A DNA stretch of 64,000 nt from Immersiella caudata (lineage: Eukaryota; Ascomycota; Sordariomycetes; Sordariales; Lasiosphaeriaceae), in the NCBI GenBank assembly GCA_030512335.1, contig JAULSU010000001.1, forward strand, positions 3,782,001-3,846,000. Direction: 5' to 3'. Below are positions 50,278 through 60,626 of this stretch, in pieces. The notes beneath the pieces were generated by a model. That model made no database searches, was not told the origin of the DNA, and saw only the letters and a program-made list of their open reading frames with translations. Within the stretch, counting starts at the first letter, position 1. Every line of letters starts with the position of its first letter. A program made the translations under genes and the position numbers.

Positions 50278-51619
50278 TCACAGCTTCGACCTCTCCCTTC
50301 CCCTACCCACCACTTCCCCGCCGTTGGCTGCTTTGGCCGAGCGCGTCAGTTCCCAGGCAAAGTTCGCCAGCGGCCAGCGTTCGTCCCCGTATCGTCTCGC
50401 TTCCTCGCTACTTGCCTGCCGACCTGCCTGGCGCGCTGCGATTCCTTGGCAAATGGCAGAAAGGCGGAATATGTTGAAAGCTTGTGCCCATTGCAACTCG
50501 CGCGCCCTTTCACGCTCCTGGTCTTGGTCGGGGTCGGAAAGCGACAGCTCGAGGGACGATGACGAGCCTGAGGCGCGGGGTGTAGGAGTGGCGATGGAGA
50601 AGTAGAGCCTGGTGATCTCGTCGGGGGTGGGGAGTCCGCGCGTGGCACGCGGCTTGAAGCCTGGGTGCACGTTAATCGACTTTCGTGGGTCGAGACGGGC
50701 GGTGAAGTAGGGTGTGAGGAGGTTGGAGATGTCGGAGAGTGGGTGGCCGATGGTGGACATCTCCCAACTGAGGTAAGTGGTCAGCATGTGGCATGGACAT
50801 TATTCTAAAAAATGCATGAAAGACGTACTCCAGGATACCAATTACCCTCGGCTCAGTCTTGTGAAACACCAGATTGTCGATCTTGAAGTCGCCGTGGATC
50901 AATGTCCCCCTATCAACAGGCTGCTGGCTCTCATCACCGAAGAAGGCCATCATCTCGTTGAAATGCGGCAGGGGCCCCACGGACACGCGCGTCTCGACGT
51001 CACTGATGGCGGCCTGGGTATTGCAGATGGTCTTCCATGTCGCTACTTGGCGGGAGTAAAAGCCGGCACTCTTGCCGAAATTCTCCAGCCCGACCTCGCG
51101 CGGGTCGATGCGGTGTAATCTAGCCAGCACACGGACGGCATCGGCCCAGATGGCGCGGCGTTGGTCGGGAAGGACGTTGGGAATAACAGGGTCCTCGAAG
51201 ATGCGGCCGTCGAGGAACTCCATGATGTAGAACGGGGTGCCGATGATGGATGCATCTTCGCAAAGGCAATACGCCTTAGGCACGGGTACGTCGGTTTTGG
51301 CGAGGGCGGCGATGATGCGGTACTCGCGCTCGACCTTGTGGGCCGTCTTGGAAACCAGCTGTCCGGGCGGCTTCTTGCGCAGCACGTAACGCTTTCCGAC
51401 GGGCGACGTGAGCTGGTAAGTCGGGTTGGATTGGCCGAAGCCGAACTGGGACTCGTTAGCATTTGCGCGGGTTTGGCGGATGCGCTGTCGCGCGAATGAA
51501 TGTCAGACTCTGGATCGCACCTGTTTGACTTCCAGCGGCACCTCGATCTTGGGCACGTTCCGCGAGATCCACGCCTCCAGCGCCCGCGTGTCGATCGGTT
51601 GCCTCACCCGCCCTGCCAT
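50278..51619 (-). CDS. APH/ACAD10-11-like phosphotransferase with peroxisomal SKL signal
   Basis: A 401-residue kinase-fold protein of the aminoglycoside-phosphotransferase family. The minus-strand exons are 51521-51619, 50829-51445 and 50278-50767 (introns 75 and 61 nt, donors GTGCGA and GTACGT). Motifs are an N-lobe with FGFGQSNPTYQLTS and RKKPPG, a catalytic loop HGDFKIDN at about residues 216-223, and the metal-binding DWE at 239-241, whose Asp codon is split by the second intron. The last three residues are Ser-Lys-Leu, a canonical PTS1. The closest known relatives are the kinase domains of ACAD10/ACAD11, which act in mammals in 4-hydroxy acid breakdown by phosphorylating the hydroxyl. 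A peroxisomal hydroxyacyl kinase is therefore a fair inference but unproven. An in-frame ATG 99 bp upstream would add 33 residues; the MAGRV start is preferred. Confidence 0.87.
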
Positions 51620-53280
51620 GGTGTTTTGCGATGTGCAGAGAGCCGCGATATCGCGGAGGGCGAATTGGGTCGCAACGCAGTCGGAAGCAGGTTTTGTTGC
51701 CAACACAGCACCCAACATACACCGAAGCAGGTGGTTGGGGACGCCGGTCCGCTAGTTTTGGCGACAACAATCCGGGGCCAATGGGAAATGCAGCCTTGGC
51801 GCCAAATGACAACGCTTCCCTTCGTTCTGAATCTCAATTGCTCGCTGGGCGTCGCAATCGTGGGAACACGTCAACAGAGAACGGGTCGTAGGGTAGCTTG
51901 AAGTAATGACGGAAAAGCAGAACAGATGACGGATGGCTTGAGCCGAGGCTCATGGCAAGCTCGGTTGCGGATGTGTCCCGGCAACCCCGCACAGCCGTCA
52001 CGACGACCATCACTCGCCAGCGCTTCGGCAGCTGCCGCCCCTGACTCTCCAGCGTAGAGGGGCAGTGGTTAGAATTGATTAAGGTAGTGTCTGGAGATGG
52101 CGAGTTTCCAGGTTGGATGGCTGCATTTAGATTTCAACGCAATCGGCCTTGATAGACACAGAGTTGCGCTTTCCGACGTCTGAATTTGAATTCCGGGTAG
52201 CAATGCACCCCGCATCGGCGGCTCCCGCTTTGCCGCGTGGGGGTGCCGTGCCGCAACCTCGGGCCCGTCTGAAGCAAATGTCGACGGCAGCTTTGCGTGT
52301 TCGAGGGACTTGGGTATGACTTGATTGCGGGGCTTTTTGAGGAGACAGCAATTAAATGCGCACACGCACTTTGCCCTACACGATTCGCAGAAGTAGGTCC
52401 AGAAGAAACGAGTCTCACATAGGCACACCCGAGCATCCTTCAGTTCCCGACGTCGCACATCGCACCAGTTGATTGAAGACGAGCAGTACCTTGGAGATGC
52501 CCTTGTTTATCAAATCTACCGTTTGAGTCAAAAATGAAAACCTCTAAAAGTGCTGGGGAAAAAAAATTGGCAAAAAGAAGAATCGAATTCTGGGTGTCCA
52601 GATTTGGGTTTCCAAAGATTAGAGAATGGAGTATTTTAGGCCAACCCACGGTCACATCCGGTAAAAGGCAGGAGATGAGTTCGGTCTGAGTGGGCCTACT
52701 CCGACAATTCCCGATCCCATAACTGACCTATATGCCCCCAATTGCTTCAGCACGCCATGGCCGGCTGGGCACGGACAAAATCGCGAAGCTTGCACAACCA
52801 CCAAAATGAGAGAGCCATCGTGTTCTTGATGCACTTGAAGGGTTTGGCGTCCGTTCTTTAGCACTTGATATCCGTCTTTTTTGTTTGCCATTTTTCATTC
52901 CCGTATCGGTTCCCCTCGCCCCAGCTCGACGATTAACATCTGCTCTCAGTAGTACACTGTGCAATTCTTCCTCGAACTTTGGGGGTGCCATTGCGGTGTT
53001 GTTCTCCACATGCGAACGACGCGAACTTTGAGGCATCATCGACACAACTAGGTTGCTTTAGATGAAAATCATTCTTCAGTTTATTTCTGTATTTTTGTGC
53101 CTGCACGTGCCTCGTTTTCCCATTCCCATCCAGCCTTGCCCAATGAACCGCTCCCAGCGCCCAAATGACGATCTAGCCTATATACGCAGACGATATAATA
53201 CAATACAGGAAGAACAACGCCGTTGTATCTTCTAATTAAACACAATCTGTCTAGCCATTCTTCCTTGTGGAAAGTGACCG
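51620..53280. other. Intergenic, 1.7 kb
   Basis: The left part is the promoter of the kinase gene and the right part the 3' region of RAD17. The stretch from about 52070 to 53060 is clearly more AT-rich. Minus-strand frames at 52652-52891 and 52728-53045 look slightly protein-like but have no recognisable domain. They are left uncalled. Confidence 0.45.
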
Positions 53281-56121
53281 CTAGTCGTCCTCGATATCAT
53301 CGTCGCTCAACACCAAGCTCTGTATTGGCAGCCCGGACATTCCTAGGGCTTCTTCCCCGGTCTCGTCCTTGGCCTTGCCCCGGCTGAGGATTGTACCCAG
53401 CCCCTGCTTCCCCCTCTTCTTTTTTGGTGACCCATCCTCCGTTGGTTTGTCCGTCGCCCATGTTTCACCCTCTCCAGTCAGGCCACGCGCATCTTCATCC
53501 TCCTCATCGTCTGTCTCGCCCGCCGCAGCTGAACCGATTCCGTGGAAAGACACAATTCTATCGAGATCCCTTATCCTCATCGTTCCGAACGTGCAGCGTT
53601 TTCTCCGAGCAATGTGGGCCATGTACGGGAGTCTCTCCAGCAGCATCTCCTGCCTCCGCGCATTTCCCAGCGTTAGCAGCGGTGACGGCGCTGCGCTCTC
53701 GCCATTATTGGCGGCCTGCTGCGTCAACCGATTCACCGAGCCCTTCTGGCCACCATTTGCCCAGCTTTCCACTCCTCCACCAGGGACTGCTTGAGCCTTC
53801 CTGAAGACTGCTGGCCCGCTCAGGACTCCCTGCGGAGGCCCTGGACCCCCGTCTTCACCCTTGAGCATCTTCGTCGTCCACATGTCAACAACACTCTCGA
53901 GCTCTTCTTTGGCGCGCCAAAGCTTCAGGTAGGCAGGGTAAAACATCTTGAAAGAGTCGCCTCCGCGGCCCGTATGATGTGTTCGCCGTTTCACGGGCGA
54001 TGGTAGGGAGAACAGCAGGCCACGCACGGCAACCTGGAAAGCCATCTCGTCCTGCCGAAGGAGATGGCTGCCCGAATCCTTGCCGCCGTACCCGCCTGAG
54101 CCACCTCTTCCGTTGAAGAAGATATCCCACGACGGACAGAGCAGGTCGCTCTCAGAAAGATACTCCAGGCAACCATCGAGATAGTCAACCGAAGAGTACA
54201 AGTCCATAGGGCCCGTAGGTTCGCAGGAGAGTGCAAAGTTTTCGTGTAGCGCCGAGATGAAGGTGTGCGTGTCGGTTCCTGTCTCGTCGATAAGGGTGTC
54301 AACGTTGACTTCCGACCGTTTTGGCCGCGAAAGATGTGCCATGTACCCAGGCAGCATTTCTACTGCTGCTTTGGCAAATCCAGCAAGGGGCGCTTGCTCC
54401 GCTCGCTTGTTGTAAACAACTTTGCCGACCGCATGGAAGATTCCAAGCGTCGCCTCACGCTGTGATACAAGCTGGAGGCTATCCTCCTCCCCCTTTGTCA
54501 AGGCGGGTAAATCCTTGGCTCCGCGTTTTGGTTTCGTAAAAGCCACCTTCGCTCCCCAGTCTGCCTCGTCATCTCCCTTGACGCACAGGAACTCCAAGGA
54601 CGAAATGGCACTGCGAATGTCGCCGATCTCTCCCAGCCTCTTGAGAACAAGCGGTCCTGGCGTTCGACGACGTCCAGATTTCCTTGCCTCTTTCTGAACC
54701 ACCAGCTCGAGTGCTTTCGCTAGTAGGGACGGTGCGATGGCATTGAACTCGATGACACCAGTCCCAGGGTGCCGCAGAATCTCCGGCCCGAGTAACCGAT
54801 GCGCCGTAAAGCTATCCGCGCTCGCAGAGGCTGTTGTTAGTAACGTCTCGGAAACAACCATAACAATTGGCGTGATGGGCTCCGAGTTGTTGTGACCGAA
54901 ATTTGTGAGCGCCGGTGTGTTGGCCGCCAGAAACTGCAATATCGTATTCCGGAAGGCCAGCAAACCAGTCGAAGAGCGCATGAACGTGTTCGGAAACTCC
55001 TCAATGAGTATGATCCTCCTATCTGACGCATGCGGTGCCGAGCCGTTCATCGAAGGCGGAGGCGGACTGTCAGACTCCAAATCAAGCTGTCCAAACTTTC
55101 CCCCCCGCCCCAAAAACTCCTCAAACTGAGCCGCCGCCGACTGGTACCCCTGTGTCATCCCCATCCCAAACGAATTGTTCGGATTCCTCCACTCCAGTAC
55201 ATCGCACCGCATATCCTTTGCCAGAAGCTGCACCGTCGTCGTCTTCCCCGTGCCCGCGGCCCCCTTCAGCACCAGCAACCGCTGCCTCATCCTGCCGGCC
55301 ATCACCTCCTCCAACCATCTCCTTACATCCGCCACCTTCTTCTTATGCACAACCAGCTCCTCCAGGTTCACTGGCCCAAACCTCTCCGACCACGGCCTCG
55401 CATCTTCCTCCGTGCCCCCTTTCTGCTGCCCCTGCTCCTTCTTCAAGAACCTCCCTCCCCCGGCCGTGGCCCCAAACATCCCACTCCCATTCCCTTGCTG
55501 CAACTGCGAACTCCCCTTTAACCTCTTTTGTGCCGTCTTTCCCACGATGCTCGACCCCACCGCCGTCTTATGCATCACCAACTCATCCGCATCATCCTCT
55601 GAAATCGGATCACTTATGATGTCCTCCAGCGCCAGCAACTCCTTCTCTTTCACACTTCCGGCCCCATTCCCATTCCCCGCCGACGCAGCAGCAGCCTGAC
55701 TCTTCTGCGCTTGCTTCGAAAACAGCGTGAGCAGATCCGCGGTCCGCCCTTTCTCTTCCACCTTTCCTTTCTTCCTTGCTCCGCTGCGAGATTTCTCCGG
55801 GCTGGTACTAGGGCTCTTGGTAGAACGGCTCGTAGCGGTGAGGCGATTGCCGTGTAAAGCAGGAAGGGCAAGCGGGATTGACTGGGAGGAGGTCGACGCG
55901 CGGGTAGTTCGTTTGCGGACGGGGCTGGGGGAGGTGGGCGAGTCGATGCTGATGCTGCTGTTGAGGGGTATGGGCCGCGAGGTTGGAGGTGGTTTGGAGT
56001 CGGGGGAGGAGAAGAGGAAGCGCTTCAGGGTGTTTTTGCTGTTGTCGTCTTCCTTGTTGTTGCCGTCGTCGTCGGATTCGTCAATGACGGCGCGCTTCCT
56101 GCGCTTTGCCGGGGGCGGCAT
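53281..56121 (-). CDS. RAD17: Checkpoint clamp loader Rad17/Rad24
   Basis: A 946-residue intronless AAA+ protein. With Rfc2-5 it loads the 9-1-1 clamp at damaged DNA to activate the ATR/Mec1 checkpoint in the nucleus. The N-terminal 250 residues are basic, Ser-rich and likely disordered, opening with PPPAKRRKR, a probable nuclear signal. The block PWSERFGPVNLEELVVHKKK precedes Walker A (GAAGTGKTT, about residues 286-294). Walker B-like IILIEEFPN lies near residue 369. The RFC-type lid and collar helices follow. The C terminus is acidic (DDDIEDD). The frame is open 44 codons further upstream to 56253, but residues there show no similarity, so the start at 56121 is chosen. Neighbouring genes suggest no joint function. 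Confidence 0.92.
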   Translation of the reverse strand: MPPPAKRRKRAVIDESDDDGNNKEDDNSKNTLKRFLFSSPDSKPPPTSRPIPLNSSISIDSPTSPSPVRKRTTRASTSSQSIPLALPALHGNRLTATSRSTKSPSTSPEKSRSGARKKGKVEEKGRTADLLTLFSKQAQKSQAAAASAGNGNGAGSVKEKELLALEDIISDPISEDDADELVMHKTAVGSSIVGKTAQKRLKGSSQLQQGNGSGMFGATAGGGRFLKKEQGQQKGGTEEDARPWSERFGPVNLEELVVHKKKVADVRRWLEEVMAGRMRQRLLVLKGAAGTGKTTTVQLLAKDMRCDVLEWRNPNNSFGMGMTQGYQSAAAQFEEFLGRGGKFGQLDLESDSPPPPSMNGSAPHASDRRIILIEEFPNTFMRSSTGLLAFRNTILQFLAANTPALTNFGHNNSEPITPIVMVVSETLLTTASASADSFTAHRLLGPEILRHPGTGVIEFNAIAPSLLAKALELVVQKEARKSGRRRTPGPLVLKRLGEIGDIRSAISSLEFLCVKGDDEADWGAKVAFTKPKRGAKDLPALTKGEEDSLQLVSQREATLGIFHAVGKVVYNKRAEQAPLAGFAKAAVEMLPGYMAHLSRPKRSEVNVDTLIDETGTDTHTFISALHENFALSCEPTGPMDLYSSVDYLDGCLEYLSESDLLCPSWDIFFNGRGGSGGYGGKDSGSHLLRQDEMAFQVAVRGLLFSLPSPVKRRTHHTGRGGDSFKMFYPAYLKLWRAKEELESVVDMWTTKMLKGEDGGPGPPQGVLSGPAVFRKAQAVPGGGVESWANGGQKGSVNRLTQQAANNGESAAPSPLLTLGNARRQEMLLERLPYMAHIARRKRCTFGTMRIRDLDRIVSFHGIGSAAAGETDDEEDEDARGLTGEGETWATDKPTEDGSPKKKRGKQGLGTILSRGKAKDETGEEALGMSGLPIQSLVLSDDDIEDD

Positions 56122-56473
56122 GGCGGGTGGTGCGCGTTTTGACGATGCGACATTCGTTATGGAGCGGTTTTTGTTTGTGTGTTTGGTCAATGGCAAAGGT
56201 TGGGCGTTGCGGCGGGCAGGTTTGTTTGCTGCAGGCAGCACAGCAAGGATCAAACCTGGAGCTCAGCCTTGCAGATCCGCCTATCGGCCCTTGCAGGGGC
56301 CACAAGTGGGGGCCCTAACCCTGGACGTCGCCGCGGGCCCCATTTACGAGGAGGACATCCCAACATCAACAGCACTACTTTCTTCGCTACAATTGTCACT
56401 GTTGCACAAGAGTCGCTCGATTGGTGTGTACAGTTTTAAAATTAATCCGACCTCCCCATGCATCATATAAAGC
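56122..56473. other. Short intergenic, RAD17 promoter
   Basis: 352 bp between RAD17 and the stop of the upstream gene on the same strand. No element stands out. Confidence 0.5.
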
Positions 56474-57798
56474 TCAGTATACCCAGCCCCTGAAGTCATC
56501 CACAAACCTCACCGCGGCAGCAAGATACCTGTCGTGGACATCTCCCCATGTCTGTGACGCTACTTTCATGGCTCGGATGGCTGCTACAAGTCAGCTTTGT
56601 GCAAATTATACCGGTAGGTATAGGGGACCAACCTTTCACGAAATGAGCGTCGGTCCGCCACTCATTGGTCAACGCCTCGTGCTCGACATATTTCCATCCC
56701 TTTCCTCTGAGATCAGTGGGGATGTAGTCAGGGTCAAGCTTCGGTCGTAGTTCCGCAATGTAAACCGCAAGCGTCAAAAGCCACCACTGTCTGACCAAGC
56801 TGAGGTGGAATTTGGTCGGCAGAAAAGGTAGTAATATCCTGACTGCGTGGCTGGTAGTGAGGACATGGCAGGTGAAGAAGTTGTAGGAATGTGTGCCGGG
56901 TGGAACAGTTGCCACAAGTAATGCAACCGCCGCTTCCTGGGACTCCCGGAACTGTTTTACCGGGTCGACGAGCTCCCAAGCATTCCAGTATTCCAGCACC
57001 AGCGACTCATGCTTCTGGAAGAGAGACCCAATGTTGTCGAAGCCGGGCTCTTCGAAGATTCCCTTGAAGCGGTCGTCGTTGGCGAGTTTTTCGAGGAGCT
57101 CTGATGGTGACGTGGAGCTGAATGGTGGTTTCTTGGTGTATGACGGGTCGTCGGTGTACTGGTGCAAAAAGTTGTACTGGACAGACGCAAGTCCAAGCGC
57201 TTCAATGGCAATTTCACGGCTGTCAAATTCGAATGCGTATCCGAGATGGATGAGAGGGTGGCCAACTGGAAGGTGTGAGCAGCGCACCTTCAGACATATT
57301 GCTGGATAACTTACGGCCACCAATGAGACCATTCACCAGAGGCTCATCGCCTTCCAGCATATACTTCTCAATCACTTTCTTCCAGTTGTACGAGTGCCTC
57401 ATAGCCAGCGCATCCTCGAAGAAGTCAATGTACGCTCGTTGGTACCTCTTGTCGCCAAGAAAGTCCCTCCAATCCTCCTGGGTAATTTCTGAAGGGGATG
57501 GTTTCCATGGATCCAGGGTCTTGGACTCGGCCTCATAAATGTGATGAAGCTCTTCTGGCTGAGCCCCAAACCAATAGGCCGAGCACAGGATATGCGGGGT
57601 GTGATTGTCGAATTGAAGATTGTGATAAATAATGGAGTGGTTGAGATGGTTTGCTCTCAGCAGGTGTTTGAGGGTCCGTGGTCGCTTGTCTTGGTCCGAA
57701 TCGATGGTGTGGACCTCCACAGGCTCGAGATCGATGCCCTCGTGTTTGGGGGCCACGAGCCGATTCAAGATCGGCACGTACGAGAGCATTGTTGCCAT
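56474..57798 (-). CDS. Questin oxidase-like protein (AflY/DUF4243 family)
   Basis: A 408-residue protein from minus-strand exons 57315-57798, 56633-57265 and 56474-56583 (both introns 49 nt, donors GTAAGT and GTTGGT). The family includes AflY and GedK, linked to Baeyer-Villiger-type ring opening of anthraquinones in aflatoxin and geodin pathways. It also has many members outside such clusters. Family blocks seen are HHIYEAE near the N terminus, GGLGHPLIHLGYAFEF across the first splice, SYNFFTCHVLTTSHAVRILLPF in the middle and TWGDVHDRY in the last exon. No polyketide synthase or tailoring enzyme lies nearby, so a secondary-metabolite role is not supported by context. The second intron ends in TAGCAG, giving two acceptors three bases apart. 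Divergent from ribulose-phosphate epimerase. Confidence 0.85.
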
Positions 57799-58164
57799 CG
57801 CAATGTGTCCTATCTGCCAACGAGTTCCGATGAACTAGACTGGTATTGTGGTTAAGGTGAAAACGCGGCTGCAGTGTTGAGCCTGATGTTGAACTGTTGG
57901 TTGAGGTTCTCCGGCTCAGGTGATGTCAGGGGGGCTGTTGCTGCTGCCAGCCGCCAGCATGGGGCGCGGCAAATTCCGCTGCGGTGTTGAAGCCCCAATC
58001 TTATCGCCGCTCGACCCCGCCCCCGCATTCCCGCTGAGTGACGCCTGTGAATTTGCCCGGAGTCGGGCTCGGGTGGATTCAACTGTTTGTTGCCCCGTCA
58101 TTATTCGGCCTGTTCGGCTTCATACACACCCAATTGCCTCAAAAATCACTGCCAAAGAGAAACC
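57799..58164. promoter_or_regulatory. Shared divergent promoter region
   Basis: 366 bp lie between the start codons of the questin oxidase-like gene (minus) and the epimerase gene (plus). Any promoters and leaders of both must fit here, which makes shared elements likely. I did not identify a specific binding site. Confidence 0.5.
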
Positions 58165-59092
58165 ATGGCGCCCCCCGCTATCATTGCCCCCTCCATCCTC
58201 TCGGCCGACTTCGCCAACCTCGGCGAAGAATGCCGAAGGACAATTAGCCAGGGCGCCGACTGGCTCCATGTCGACATTATGTGTGTTTCCCCAGCGGACG
58301 TCTGCCTCGGGTGCTCTTTTCTCACTGTGCGGACAGGGATGGGCACTTCGTGCCAAACCTTACCTTTGGCCCCCCTGTGGTGGCCAAGATCCGAGCCCAC
58401 GTCGAGAAGCCGACTGAGAGCCATGGCAAGGGAACCTTTGACTGCCACATGATGATCGCTGAGGTAGCTTTCTCCAACCGCATGCATCAACGGTTCCCTG
58501 CTGACGACCATCACCCCTGACTAGCCTAAAAAGTGGGTCAAGGAGTTCAAGGAGGCCGGCTGCGACCTCTATTGCTTCCACTATGAGGCCGCAAGCTCTT
58601 CGGCTGCCGAGAGTCCCGAGGGCGTATCGGAGCTGAAGACGAGCCCCAGGGAGCTGATCCGGTACATCCACGACAACGGGATGCTGGCCGGCATTGCGAT
58701 CAAGCCCGCCACCCCTGTGGATGTGCTGTGGGAGATCCTGGACAGTGCCATTGCGAAGGAGAGGCCGGATGTGAGTCGGAATTTAGCTACTTTGCTGCTT
58801 TTGCTTTGCTGACCACTGGGGCTAGATGGTCCTTGTCATGACGGTAGAGCCCGGCTTCGGAGGACAGAAGTTCATGGCATCGGAGCTTCCCAAGGTTCAG
58901 GAGTTGCGGAAGCGGTATCCCGACCTGAACATCGAGGTCGACGGCGGTCTTGGGCCCGGCACAATAGACCAAGCAGCCGACGCAGGGGCGAACGTGATCG
59001 TCGCTGGAAGTGCCGTTTTCGGTGCCAAGGATCCCGCCGAGGTTATTGCTCTGCTTCGGGAGGCTGTCGACAAAAGGAATGGAAAGCTATAG
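58165..59092 (+). CDS. RPE1: Ribulose-phosphate 3-epimerase
   Basis: A 251-residue TIM-barrel enzyme interconverting ribulose 5-phosphate and xylulose 5-phosphate in the pentose phosphate pathway, cytosolic. Exons are 58165-58280, 58337-58463, 58525-58770 and 58826-59092 (introns 56, 61 and 55 nt). Active-site residues are present: H35 and D37 in HVDIMDGHFVPN, H76 in CHMMI, the phosphate-binding loop EPGFGGQKF at 171-179, and D202 in EVDGGL. The family opening APSILSADF is at residues 8-16. Compared with bacterial enzymes there is an insertion around residues 62-72 and another near 105-115 (Ser/Ala/Glu-rich), both seen in fungal homologues. The start codon is in an A-rich context (AAACCATGG). 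Confidence 0.95.
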
Positions 59093-60289
59093 AGGCCTTA
59101 GCGCAATCTAATTTCGTTCAATTCAACATCATGCCTTGAACGTGTTGCCGAACATACAGCGTTTGACGGTTCTGATGGCGTAGGAGGAGATGGGTATCCC
59201 CCAAGCCCGAGAGCGGTGAGGTTTGAGCGATGTGTTTTTTTTTGCGTGGAGCGAGACACCCAGAAGTGATTCGTGATGGGTTTGTTTGCCGTAGTGTGCG
59301 ATTCAGGGGTAATCTGAGGGTTGGGTCAACTCTGTCCGCGGGGAAGGTTCTCGTTCAGGGCAAGGGAGCAGAGTTGCCGGCAGGAGTAAATGCGCTGTAT
59401 TATCATGTACCTATTCAAAATCAGCTGCATAGTAATTTGGAGTGTTATGGAATCGAAGAGCTCAGTATTGTGTTGTAAATCTGTCGGCTCGTGCGTTAGT
59501 TGGAAAGGGGTAACTGAACCTCCTCTCGAGCCATATAAAGTATGTTCCTTGTGGGCCAAGCCTAAATAAATATCTGATATTATCGCCCCAGGATGCGAAA
59601 AGGCTAGCCAAATATGCTGACATTTTCTGAGAAATATGTCATGGCCACACATCCAGCAGGAGAGAAATCTCGGCACACCCTAGATCCCGCCACCAACCCA
59701 GAGATACGCTTTGCTTGAACATACAGTTCAATACGTTTCATTTCAAGACATTGCTTCAAGACCACGAACAGATATATCTAGTGGGAATAGGGGTAGGCCA
59801 AAACTTTGGATGCGTGCCCTGATAGCAAATCGTCCGAAGTTGAGGTTTTGTGTACTCCAGTTTCTTCCTGCCTGGTGGATGCCATGAAAAGCGCTACGGC
59901 CACCATACCAGGTAGGCTTGTGGGAAACCTTCACGGTCCTGTTGGTCAGGACTTTTTTCTCTTTTTGTTTGCGGCGCCATCAACAACAGCAGTCAAACTG
60001 ATCAAGAGCTCGCTTGCTACGACGAAACAACTTTCGAGATTGCTTGAACCTCCTTTCTTTCTGCAAAAACCCTCGACCAACAAGATCGCGTTCCAAGAAG
60101 AGACCGACTTACACCACTCTATCATCGCTCAGCCTCGACTGGCGACTTCACCGCCCGCCCATCCCTCCAAGCCCAAGCAGGTCCCCCCAGTTCCATCTTC
60201 AACAGTCCTCATACTAACACCCCATATACACCCCATATAGTCCAGAAAAAAAAACACCGAGGAAGACCAAGACTAAGAATACCACAAAG
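59093..60289. other. Intergenic, 1.2 kb
   Basis: It holds the epimerase 3' region and, from about 59.9 kb, CT- and CA-rich sequence likely to be the promoter and leader of the microprotein gene at 60290. No other gene called. Confidence 0.5.
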
Positions 60290-60626
60290 ATGTGCTACCT
60301 CGAGTCCCAGCCCTTCACCGGCTGTGCCCACATTGCGATGCGCCTCGTCCGATGCGACAACGACATGACGCCCGGCTGGCGCTGCGAAGGCGAGCTCAGC
60401 GTCTTCACGATGGTGCGTATTCCGGGAACATGCGGTCAGCAGGGCTGCTCCTGGCAATGCCATTTGTGCTGGGCGCCTGTTCCGGCTGCCATGGAGACTT
60501 GGTAGGTTTTGATGTTACTGCTGTTTTTCTTTCTGAATCTTTTGGCTGACATTTGTCGTCAGCTCTGTTTGGGGTTGTGGCCACTGCCGCATTGGTTGCC
60601 GGGACTGCCGCTGGATTTACTTGTGA
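60290..60626 (+). CDS. Small Cys-rich protein, Met-Cys family member C (two exons)
   Basis: A 91-residue product from exons 60290-60501 and 60563-60626 (intron 61 nt, donor GTAGGT, branch GCTGAC at 60545-60550, acceptor GTCAG). Unspliced, the frame stops at 71 residues (TAG 60503-60505, inside the donor). Splicing replaces that stop with a segment rich in Cys (residues 71, 76, 79, 83 and 86, including CGHC), which argues for the spliced form. In the first exon Cys lie at 2, 12, 22, 32, 48, 53, 57 and 60 with His at 14. Positions 2, 12, 14 and 32 coincide exactly with those of the gene at 2767, and 22 is one residue off its Cys at 23. No secretion signal is seen. Function unknown; multiple zinc sites are plausible. 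Confidence 0.6.

Noticed and set aside
59326..59652. Minus-strand frame beginning Met-Cys at 59652 with Cys then x-His at the right spacing
   Set aside because: The first 14 residues mimic the microprotein layout, but the remaining ~95 residues lack the following Cys and look like translated AT-rich 3' sequence of the epimerase gene.
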